A DNA stretch of 33,073 nucleotides, taken from contig JAQUEY010000012.1 in NCBI GenBank assembly GCA_028684955.1, positions 1 to 33,073 of the forward strand. The letters are read 5' to 3'. This document shows positions 16,097 through 23,161 of the stretch, piece after piece; position 1 is the first letter of the stretch; the number at the start of each line of letters is the position of its first letter. This DNA is from Eubacteriales bacterium (GTDB lineage Bacteria > Bacillota > Clostridia > Saccharofermentanales > UBA5734). A program made the position numbers and the translations under genes. The notes below the pieces were generated by a model. That model saw only the letters and a program-made list of their open reading frames with translations, did not search any database and was not told the origin of the DNA.

Positions 16097-16747
16097 ATGG
16101 ACCCCATTACACAAAAAGTTGCATCCATCGGCATTCTGCCCGTGATCAAGCTGGACCGTCCGGATACCGACGCAGCACCCCTGGCCCAGGCCCTGGTGGC
16201 CGGCGGAGTACCTGCTGCCGAAATCACCTTCCGGGCCGAAGGCGCTGACCGGGCCATCCGGATCATGCGCGAGCAATTCCCGGACATGCTGGTCGGAGCT
16301 GGCACCGTCCTTACGATCGAGCAAGTGGAAAAAGCCCATGCTGCCGGCGCCCAGTTCATCGTGTCGCCCGGCCTGAACCCCAAAACCGTTGCCGCCTGCC
16401 AGAAGCTGGGCCTGCCGATTTTCCCAGGCTGCATCACACCGACCGAAATCGAAGAGGCCCTCAGCCTGGGCCTTTCGACGGTCAAGTTCTTCCCAGCCGA
16501 ACAAGCCGGGGGCCTGGCCCGGATCAAGGCCATGAGCGCTCCCTTCAACATGGTCAAATTCATGCCCACCGGCGGTATCAACCTGCAAAACCTGGCCAGC
16601 TATTTAAGCCAGTCCTGCATCGTCGCCTGTGGTGGCTCGTACATGGTCACCGACGAATTGATCAACAACCAGCAATGGGACAAGATCAGCGACCTGTGCC
16701 GCCAATCTGTGGCCATCATCCAGCAGGCAAGAGGTGAAAGCAAATGA
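16097..16747 (+). CDS. eda: KDPG aldolase (2-dehydro-3-deoxy-phosphogluconate / KHG aldolase)
   Basis: 216 aa, start at ATG 16097 after AAGGAGAT. Class I aldolase TIM barrel. The general base is E42 in AAEITFR, the Schiff-base Lys is K130 in STVKFFPAE, and the phosphate site is the FMPTGGI segment near residue 155. VGAGTVL and VSPGLNP are the usual strand motifs. It cleaves KDPG into pyruvate and glyceraldehyde-3-phosphate, the last step of the uronate route. The final ATGA overlaps the start of kdgK, so the two are translationally coupled. Confidence 0.96.
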   Translation: MDPITQKVASIGILPVIKLDRPDTDAAPLAQALVAGGVPAAEITFRAEGADRAIRIMREQFPDMLVGAGTVLTIEQVEKAHAAGAQFIVSPGLNPKTVAACQKLGLPIFPGCITPTEIEEALSLGLSTVKFFPAEQAGGLARIKAMSAPFNMVKFMPTGGINLQNLASYLSQSCIVACGGSYMVTDELINNQQWDKISDLCRQSVAIIQQARGESK

Positions 16748-17769
16748 GCAAGCGTGTCGTCACTTTCGGTGAATTGATGCTCCGTCTGGCGCCCCCTGGC
16801 TACGAACGGTTTGCCCAGGCCAGCACCTTTGGTGCGACCTTTGGCGGCGGTGAAGCCAATGTCGCTGTCTCCCTGGCCAATTTTGGTCTGGAAGCGGATT
16901 TCGTCAGCAAACTGCCCAAGCATGAAATCGGCCAGGCAGCCGTCAATTCGTTGCGCCGCTATGGCGTCGGGACCCGGCACATCGTCCGCGGCGGCAACCG
17001 GGTTGGCATCTATTTCCTGGAAAAAGGAGCTTCCCAGCGTCCATCCAAAGTCATCTATGATCGCGCCCATTCTGCCATCGCTGAAGCCGAAGTGGCCGAA
17101 TTCGACTGGGATGCCATCCTGGCTGGAGCGGACTGGTTCCATTTCACCGGCATCACCCCCGCGCTGGGCGAGAAAGCAGCTGCCCTGACCCTGGCCGCCG
17201 TCCAGGCTGCCCGCCGACTCGGTGTCACGGTCTCCTGTGACCTCAACTACCGCAAGAATTTGTGGAGCAAAGAGCAGGCCCGCGAGGTCATGACGGGCCT
17301 TGCCCCTTACATCGATGTCTGCATTGCCAATGAAGAAGACTCCGCCGATGTCTTTGGCATCCGGGCTGCAGCCACCGATATCACGGGTGGACACCTCAGT
17401 CATGAGGGCTACCGCGATGTCGCCCGCCAGCTGGCTGAAACCTTTGGCTTCAAAAAGGTAGCCATTACCCTGCGTGGATCGATCTCAGCCAATGACAATA
17501 ACTGGGCAGCCCTGCTCTATGACGGCAAGGATTATTGTTTCTCCAAGAATTACCTGGTTCACATCGTCGACCGTGTCGGCGGTGGTGACAGTTTCGGTGG
17601 CGGCCTGATCTATGCGCTGCTGAACGATTACAGTTCCCAGGACAGCATTGAATATGCCGTCGCAGCGTCCTGTCTCAAACACTCCATCGAGGGAGACTTC
17701 AATCTGGTCAGCGTCGATGAAGTGACAAAACTCGCCCAGGGCGATGCTTCCGGTCGCGTCCAGCGCTGA
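16744..17769 (+). CDS. kdgK: 2-dehydro-3-deoxygluconokinase (PfkB family)
   Basis: 341 aa. The ATG at 16744 overlaps the eda stop by 4 nt, with GAGGTGA upstream. PfkB-fold sugar kinase: N-terminal GGGEANVAVSLANFG (about 34-48) for substrate binding and C-terminal DRVGGGDSFGGGL (276-288), whose D282 is the expected catalytic base in the anion-hole motif. NYRKNLW (about 168-174) is common in KDG kinases. It phosphorylates KDG to KDPG with ATP. Last gene of the uxuB operon, followed by a strong terminator. Confidence 0.94.
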   Translation: MSKRVVTFGELMLRLAPPGYERFAQASTFGATFGGGEANVAVSLANFGLEADFVSKLPKHEIGQAAVNSLRRYGVGTRHIVRGGNRVGIYFLEKGASQRPSKVIYDRAHSAIAEAEVAEFDWDAILAGADWFHFTGITPALGEKAAALTLAAVQAARRLGVTVSCDLNYRKNLWSKEQAREVMTGLAPYIDVCIANEEDSADVFGIRAAATDITGGHLSHEGYRDVARQLAETFGFKKVAITLRGSISANDNNWAALLYDGKDYCFSKNYLVHIVDRVGGGDSFGGGLIYALLNDYSSQDSIEYAVAASCLKHSIEGDFNLVSVDEVTKLAQGDASGRVQR

Positions 17770-17821
17770 TTTCCTGCAATTCCAGCCTCCATCAAAGACC
17801 ATCCTCCATACCTCCCCTTTG

Positions 17822-17853
17822 AAAAGCCCGGGTTTGCATCCCCCGGGCTTTTT
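17822..17853. terminator. Bidirectional terminator between kdgK and the convergent HAD gene
   Basis: AAAAGCCCGGG (17822-17832) pairs with CCCGGGCTTTT (17842-17852), 9-nt loop, T run on the plus side and A run on the left, so it can serve both convergent operons. Confidence 0.9.
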
Positions 17854-17931
17854 CATGGGTAGGAACATGCAAAAAAACAGGCCAGGACAGTGAGCTTCCT
17901 GACCTGTTCTTGCACTCGTTTCAGTTCACCT

Positions 17932-18822
17932 TTAATCGTGTTTCCAGGTCGGTGTAGAAGGAAGGCATTCCTTGAACGTCTCGATCAGGCTGGCTTCATA
18001 AGGGCCAGCGTAGGATCCAGCGAGGAATTTGGTAAAAGCTTCGTCATGGAACAGCTGCCAGGACTCGTCTTCTTTGCCAGGCAGGATCGGGAAGAACAGG
18101 ACGCCGTTGTCTTTGGCGGACTCCAGGTCACCCAGGGCATCCCCGATCATGAGGACTTTGTCCGTCTCATAGCGTCCTTCGATTGCCTGGCGGATCTGGG
18201 CGGTCTTGTTACCGACTTCCTGACCTGCCAGCGCACTGAGATGATCGAACAGACCGTGTTCGGTCCATTCCCGGGTGATGGTTTCCTGGGCAGCTGCCGA
18301 GATGACCACGACATCTGCCTGGGCAGCACTTTGGGCCAGGGATTCCCGGACACCGGGGAAGGGCGGGATGCCATGGACGATTTTGTCAACGGCCTCATTG
18401 ACATCGAGTGAATAAGCCAGTGCTTTTCCCAGCAAAGGATCCTGGGTTTTGCTGATCGCTTCTTTCAGGGCCGGATTGCCCAGGCGGTTTTCTGTGCTGA
18501 CCCATTGCTCAAGGCTGGCCAGGTCAGGAATGGCAAAGCCGCGCTTTTTGACTTCGGGACGCTCGGCTAACAGTGCTATGGCTTTCAAGGGGCCAATGAA
18601 ACGATTACAGCCGCGGTCAACGGAATACAGGTTGACGAAATCCCAGCACTCGCGGGCGTATTTGGCGACTGCCTGCAGGCCGAAGTTGTTGATGAAGGCA
18701 GGGCAGAAGCATTCCTTGTGCTTTATCTCCATGACATCAAAAACGGTGCCATCGCTGTCGATGCAGACGAGATGATCATGCTGCTTGTTGAGTTGACTCA
18801 GGGGTTTTCCAGAAGGGTTCAT
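17932..18822 (-). CDS. HAD superfamily hydrolase, paralogue B
   Basis: 296 aa. The ATG at 18822 follows AAGGAGAT. Same motif layout as the copy at 3322-4209: CIDSDGTVFD (D22, D24), VVVISAAAQE (motif II Ser), GNKTAQI (motif III Lys) and MIGDALGDLESAKDNGVLF (motif IV). The helical cap includes RECWDFVNLYSVDRGCNRF, nearly identical to paralogue A, so the cap-defined substrate is probably the same or close. It lies 133 bp downstream of the GPH symporter on the same strand and is probably its operon partner. Expected role: cytosolic phosphatase on a phosphorylated sugar or sugar acid. The specific substrate is not known to me. Confidence 0.85.
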   Translation of the reverse strand: MNPSGKPLSQLNKQHDHLVCIDSDGTVFDVMEIKHKECFCPAFINNFGLQAVAKYARECWDFVNLYSVDRGCNRFIGPLKAIALLAERPEVKKRGFAIPDLASLEQWVSTENRLGNPALKEAISKTQDPLLGKALAYSLDVNEAVDKIVHGIPPFPGVRESLAQSAAQADVVVISAAAQETITREWTEHGLFDHLSALAGQEVGNKTAQIRQAIEGRYETDKVLMIGDALGDLESAKDNGVLFFPILPGKEDESWQLFHDEAFTKFLAGSYAGPYEASLIETFKECLPSTPTWKHD

Positions 18823-18873
18823 AGCGGTGTATCTCCTTGAAGGCTGGATGTGTGGATCTTGCTGACAACAAAT

Positions 18874-18911
18874 GACACTGGTCTGGCTTATGGAGAAGCC
18901 AGGCCAGTGTC
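18874..18911 (-). other. 16-bp hairpin between the GPH symporter and HAD genes
   Basis: GACACTGGTCTGGCTT (18874-18889) and AAGCCAGGCCAGTGTC (18896-18911) form a 16-bp stem with one imperfect pair and a 6-nt loop. No T run follows on the minus strand, so it may be a leaky terminator or a stabilising 3' structure for the symporter part of the message. Confidence 0.6.
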
Positions 18912-18955
18912 TATCAGAGGGGCAAGTCGGAAATAGGTTGGATCATGACTTGGCT

Positions 18956-20425
18956 TCAGGCTTCAACTTTGCCAGCTTTACCGACTTTGCGCAGGTGAAT
19001 CTCATGCTGGATCTCGTGCATGCGCTCGGCCGTCAGTTCATACCATTTCATCGAGATGATGGAGGCGATGTGGCCCAAAAGCGGCAGGCCAAAGATAACG
19101 AAGAGAATGGCCATTTCGAACTTGGAGTTGGTGGCTTTGTTTGGCTCGATCTTGACGTTACCGAAACCTGCCCAGGCGATCGCGGCGCCGATGATGAAGG
19201 TCGAAGCCGAGGAGATAAGCTTGTCAACGAAGGAGAAGAGGGTGCCCATCATGCCGGGGATGAAGCGGCCGGTGCGGTAGGTTTCGTAGTCGGAGCAGTC
19301 GGCGATCATCGGGATGACGATGTTGCCAGCGATCGCGCCCATGCCCTGCTGGACGGCAAAGAGGGAGAGGAGAGCGATGACAGCACCGTTGACACCTTGG
19401 CCAATGACAGCCGGTGTGAAGATGATCAAGCCAACCAGCATGAGGGTGGAGAGCCAGGTGGTGAGGACGAAGGCTTTCTTGATACCGACTTTGCGCGACC
19501 AGGCCACACCCAGGGTGGTGATCAAGAAGCTGGGGATCATGGCATAGAGAGAGTAGGTGCCATAGACGGAAGCATCGAGGATCAGGTTGGAGAAGAAGTA
19601 GATCAGGCCGCCGCGGACAGCAACGTTGGCCAGTTTATCGGTGGAAGCAGCAACGATCAGCATCTGCAGGGGACGGTTGTTCTTGATGACTTCGAGGTAG
19701 TCGCTGAATTTGACCTTGACGGTGCTCTCACCGAGACCGAAGTACTCCGTGCGGTCTTTTTGCCAGATGCCGATGATGGCCAGGATGGTCAGGGCGAAGG
19801 AGAGGGCAGCAAAAATGTAGGAGATGTCCTTGAAGAGCTGGGGATCTATCATGTTCTGGGCATAGGTGGGAGCCATGACCTTGGTGATCAGGAAGGTTGC
19901 GCCATTGAACAGGATCAGGTTGAAGATGGCGTCAAACCAGGTGAATACCGGGCGCTGGGTGGGATCGTTGGTCAGGGCTGCCTGGGCGCCTTTGGTGCAG
20001 GCAGTCTGGAAGGTGTAGCCGATGATGTGAACGACGTAGAGGATGGTGGTGGCGATGTACTTGGTGAGGGTGGCCCATTCGCCGGGGATGTGGAAGATGG
20101 CAACCATGGTGGTGATGATGATGATGTTGCCGATGAGCATGAAGGGGCGGAACTTGCCGAAGCGGCCGTTGGTCTTGTCGAGCAGATAGCCGATGATCGG
20201 GTCGGTGATGCCGTCCCAGACGCGCATCAGGGTGGCGATCAGGCCGACAACAACAGCGGCGAGGCCGAGGACGTTCTGGGTGTAGAAAGCATAATAGCCA
20301 AGGAGCAGCATGGCTGTGTTGGTGGCAGTGTTGTTCATGACGAACAGGGCGATTTGCCAGATCTTGGCCCGGTTGTACTCAATTGCGACAGATTTGCCGG
20401 CTGTCATTGCACTGGTAGTACTCAT
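18956..20425 (-). CDS. GPH-family sugar:cation symporter, probable glucuronide carrier
   Basis: 489 aa with about 12 membrane segments. The ATG at 20425 follows AAGGAGGT. The N-terminal signature RVWDGITDPIIGYLLDKTNG (about 69-88) is the MelB-type cation/sugar site of the glycoside-pentoside-hexuronide family. GRFGKFRPFML follows it. The C-terminus is cytosolic and charged. GPH members import sugars with H+ or Na+. Divergent coupling to beta-glucuronidase points to glucuronides, as in UidB/GusB; that is context-based. Downstream on the same strand lies HAD paralogue B. A long open frame on the opposite strand here is only a shadow. Confidence 0.9.
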   Translation of the reverse strand: MSTTSAMTAGKSVAIEYNRAKIWQIALFVMNNTATNTAMLLLGYYAFYTQNVLGLAAVVVGLIATLMRVWDGITDPIIGYLLDKTNGRFGKFRPFMLIGNIIIITTMVAIFHIPGEWATLTKYIATTILYVVHIIGYTFQTACTKGAQAALTNDPTQRPVFTWFDAIFNLILFNGATFLITKVMAPTYAQNMIDPQLFKDISYIFAALSFALTILAIIGIWQKDRTEYFGLGESTVKVKFSDYLEVIKNNRPLQMLIVAASTDKLANVAVRGGLIYFFSNLILDASVYGTYSLYAMIPSFLITTLGVAWSRKVGIKKAFVLTTWLSTLMLVGLIIFTPAVIGQGVNGAVIALLSLFAVQQGMGAIAGNIVIPMIADCSDYETYRTGRFIPGMMGTLFSFVDKLISSASTFIIGAAIAWAGFGNVKIEPNKATNSKFEMAILFVIFGLPLLGHIASIISMKWYELTAERMHEIQHEIHLRKVGKAGKVEA

Positions 20426-20454
20426 TGGGGAAACCTCCTTCGTTTGTTATCACC

Positions 20455-20517
20455 ATCGTGCCACGTCTCTGCCTGCAAAAAAATGTTGAAATTGACAATG
20501 AACTTGCATAAATTGCT
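20455..20517 (-). promoter_or_regulatory. Weak AGCAA-type site pair upstream of the GPH symporter (P6)
   Basis: Minus strand: AGCAATTTATGCAAGT begins at 20517 and GTCAATTT at 20496, again 21 bp apart. At 36 bp beyond lies CACGAT (20460-20455), a poor -10. The first half-site is a good match to the other operons and the second is poor, so this is a tentative member of the regulon. Confidence 0.35.
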
Positions 20518-20552
20518 CGAAAAATCATGATCAATCAAAATAAGATGAAGCG

Positions 20553-20616
20553 CGCAATTTCTGCCAGTACAGACTCAAAATCTGCCAGTTTGGCATACGC
20601 GTCAGTTTGTTAAAAT
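20553..20616 (+). promoter_or_regulatory. Candidate gusA promoter P5 with 21-bp direct repeat
   Basis: CGCAATTTCTGCCAGT (from 20553) and CTCAAAATCTGCCAGT (from 20574) form a direct repeat with 21-bp period, sharing TCTGCCAGT. The same TCTGCCAGT follows the first AGCAA of P1. TAAAAT (20611-20616) lies 37 bp after the second repeat start and would act as -10. This is a divergent form of the same operator. Confidence 0.5.
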
Positions 20617-20684
20617 AAGAATCATAACGTTTACGATCACATGAGACATGGCCTGTTACCATGGGCATCACCAGGAGGAGATCC

Positions 20685-22493
20685 ATGCTATATCCGATTC
20701 TTACTGCTTCCCGCACCTTGATGGACTTGGGTGGTACCTGGGCCTTCAAACTCGATACGGGAGAAGGTTTCGACCAGCGATGGTATGAGCGTCCTCTCAG
20801 TGACGCGATGTCTATGCCAGTCCCTGCTTCATACAATGATATCAAGGAAGGCATTGATTTCAGGGATCATTATGGATGGGTTTTCTACCAGCGCTCCATC
20901 GCCGTTCCGGCGTTCCTGTTGAGCCAGCGCCTGGTTCTGCGTCTGGCCGCTGTCACCCACCAGGCGATCGTCTATCTGAATGGGCAGGAGATCATGCGTC
21001 ACAAAGGAGGTTTCCTGCCGTTTGAAGTCGAACTCAATGCGCACATCCAACGGGGTGACAATTTGCTGACGATAGCAGTTGATAACAAGATTGACTACTC
21101 GACCTTGCCAGTTGGCAGTGAAAGTGGCAGTGGTCTGCTGGGTATGTTCGATGCCATGATGGGTCCGTTACCGGAAGGTAAACCCCGGAACGCCCCGAAT
21201 TTCGACTTTTTCAATTACTGTGGCATCACTCGGCCTGTTAAAATCTATTCTACGCCCAAAAACCACATCTCGGACATCACTGTTGTTGCTTCCGTGGAGG
21301 GAACATACGCCAAGCTCTCGTACGTGATCGACACAGTGGGTGAAGGTGACGTTTCTGTCACCGTTCGCACCGAGGATGGATCTGAGATCGCAACCTGCGT
21401 GGGTGCCCACGGTGACCTCATCATTGACCCCGTCCGTCTGTGGGAACCTCTTGATGCCTATCTCTACCAGATTGAAGTAACCTTCGGCGCAGATGTCTAT
21501 ACCCTGCCTTATGGTGTACGCACAGTTGAAGTCAGGGGCACGCAGTTCTTGATCAACAACAAGCCATTTTATTTCAAAGGTTTTGGCAAACATGAGGACA
21601 CTTTCCCGGCCGGTCGCGGGATCAATGAACCGATGAATGCCAAGGATATCTCCCTGATGCGCTGGATTGGCGCCAATAGCTTTCGCACCAGTCACTATCC
21701 ATACAGTGAGGAAATGATGCGTCTTTGCGACCGGGAAGGCATTGTCGTCATCGATGAAGTGCCTGCAGTCGGACTGAACCTGGCTTTCGGAGGAGGGGCT
21801 AATTTCAAGGATGGCAAGCCTGTGACGACCTTTGGAACGTTGCGTACAGCCGAGCACCACCGCGAAGTGATCCGCGACATGATTGCACGGGACAAGAACC
21901 ATGCCTGTGTTGTGATGTGGAGCATAGCCAACGAACCGGATTCGTTCGGTGAAGAACCTTACGAATATTTCAAGCCACTGTTCGACCTGGCCCATGAGCT
22001 CGATCCACAAAATCGTCCTTGTACCTTGGTCAGCGTTCAAAGTGCCAAATACCAGACCGATTGCACCATCTTGCTCAGTGATGTGATCTGTCTCAACCGC
22101 TATTATGGCTGGTATGCAGCTTGCGGTCGGTTTGATGTGGCACAGCGCGCCCTGGAAAACGAAATGGCCTTCTGGGCGACTACAGGAAAACCGGTCATGT
22201 TCACAGAATATGGTGCAGATACAGTCGCCGGCTTGCACGATACAACCCCGACCGTATTCTCTGAAGAATTCCAGGTCGAGTATTACAAAGCCAACCATGC
22301 CGCCGTTGATCCACTCGAATTCTTCATTGGCGAGCAAGTCTGGAACTTCGCCGATTTTGCCACCAGCGAAAGCATCATGCGTGTCCAAGGCAACAAAAAG
22401 GGCATCTTCACCCGTGAACGCCGCCCCAAACTCGTCGCCCACTACCTGCGCAACCGCTGGCAGAACATCCCGGACTATGGCTTCAAAAGCTGA
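20685..22493 (+). CDS. uidA: Beta-glucuronidase, glycoside hydrolase family 2
   Basis: 602 aa from ATG 20685 after AGGAGGAG; the upstream in-frame ATG at 20661 lies before that ribosome site. Domain order: sugar-binding jelly roll (about 1-185), Ig-like (about 190-280) and TIM barrel (about 285-595). Acid/base E417 lies in MWSIANEPDS and nucleophile E508 in MFTEYGAD. The N570-x-K572 motif in QGNKKGIFTRERRPK contacts the glucuronate carboxylate and separates true glucuronidases from galactosidases. No signal peptide, so it acts in the cytoplasm on glucuronides brought in by the GPH carrier. A segment after AVGLNLAFGG (about 361-390) is of similar length to the E. coli Loop 1, which favours small-molecule glucuronides. 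Confidence 0.97.
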   Translation: MLYPILTASRTLMDLGGTWAFKLDTGEGFDQRWYERPLSDAMSMPVPASYNDIKEGIDFRDHYGWVFYQRSIAVPAFLLSQRLVLRLAAVTHQAIVYLNGQEIMRHKGGFLPFEVELNAHIQRGDNLLTIAVDNKIDYSTLPVGSESGSGLLGMFDAMMGPLPEGKPRNAPNFDFFNYCGITRPVKIYSTPKNHISDITVVASVEGTYAKLSYVIDTVGEGDVSVTVRTEDGSEIATCVGAHGDLIIDPVRLWEPLDAYLYQIEVTFGADVYTLPYGVRTVEVRGTQFLINNKPFYFKGFGKHEDTFPAGRGINEPMNAKDISLMRWIGANSFRTSHYPYSEEMMRLCDREGIVVIDEVPAVGLNLAFGGGANFKDGKPVTTFGTLRTAEHHREVIRDMIARDKNHACVVMWSIANEPDSFGEEPYEYFKPLFDLAHELDPQNRPCTLVSVQSAKYQTDCTILLSDVICLNRYYGWYAACGRFDVAQRALENEMAFWATTGKPVMFTEYGADTVAGLHDTTPTVFSEEFQVEYYKANHAAVDPLEFFIGEQVWNFADFATSESIMRVQGNKKGIFTRERRPKLVAHYLRNRWQNIPDYGFKS

Positions 22494-22499
22494 AGAGAA

Positions 22500-23111
22500 T
22501 TATCGGATGGCTTCGCGGATGATTTGTACGGTGTCTTCGATGCCGAATTTGGATGAAGAGATCGACAGGTCGTAGGTGGTGCATTGTCCCCAGTGCTTCT
22601 GGGCATAGTAGTTGTAATATTTGGCACGTTCACGGTCCATTTTGCGCATCCGGTCAGCAGCTTCTTTTTCTGATATATTTTCGAGGGCTGTGGTGCGCTG
22701 AACTTTGAACGCCTGGTGAGCGTGGACAAAAACGGAGACCAGATCAGGATCATCTTTGAGGATGTCGTCGGCCACACGTCCGACAATGACGCAGGAGCCT
22801 CGTTCGGCAATCTTGCGGATCGTCTGGGCCTGGATGGTGAAGACGCGGTCGTTCAGATTGTAGAACAAGGTCTCGAATTCCGTGCGATAGGGGTTGCGGA
22901 TACCATGGGGGAACCCCATGGAGGCCCAGCTGATGGGCTTCTCGTCGATGCTTTTGACCAGCTCGTTGGACAGACCCAGATCGACAGCGGTCTGTTGGAC
23001 AAGCTCCTTGTCAAAGCAAGGAATGCCCAGTGCTTCTGCCAGCTTTGCCGCTACTTCCGATCCGCCGCTGCCATACTCCCGGCTGATGCAGATGATGGCT
23101 CGCTTTTCCAT
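22500..23111 (-). CDS. Cytidylate kinase-like P-loop protein
   Basis: 203 aa from the ATG at 23111 with GGAGGT six bases upstream. The N-terminus CISREYGSGGSEVAAKLAEA carries the P-loop variant of the cytidylate-kinase-like family (GSGGSE in place of GxGKS/T). SCVIVGRVADDIL and the C-terminal YDLSISSSKFG are also typical. A lid-like basic segment (RMRKMDRERAKYYNYY, about 148-163) is present. This family is widespread in Clostridia and distinct from the essential Cmk; its substrate is not established. Its stop is 6 bp from the convergent gusA stop. Last gene of the PutP/SLC13 operon. Confidence 0.85.
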   Translation of the reverse strand: MEKRAIICISREYGSGGSEVAAKLAEALGIPCFDKELVQQTAVDLGLSNELVKSIDEKPISWASMGFPHGIRNPYRTEFETLFYNLNDRVFTIQAQTIRKIAERGSCVIVGRVADDILKDDPDLVSVFVHAHQAFKVQRTTALENISEKEAADRMRKMDRERAKYYNYYAQKHWGQCTTYDLSISSSKFGIEDTVQIIREAIR

Positions 23112-23161
23112 TGCATGACCTCCATTCCGGGCGGTACAATCGGCCGCCTCAACTTTAACAG

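Noticed and set aside
18848-18863. AGCAAGATCCACACAT on the minus strand upstream of HAD paralogue B
   Set aside because: Single site without a 21-bp partner; the gene is more simply read through from the GPH symporter.
18872-20530. A 552-codon plus-strand frame antisense to the GPH symporter
   Set aside because: It is Asp/Gly/Glu-rich low-complexity sequence produced by reading a hydrophobic membrane-protein gene backwards. The minus-strand frame has a perfect ribosome site and the MelB-type signature.
20624-20633. ATAACGTTTA resembling a LacI/CcpA-type site before gusA
   Set aside because: Only a partial dyad, not repeated elsewhere in the cluster, and the flanks do not complete a cre consensus. 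The 21-bp direct repeat is the stronger signal.
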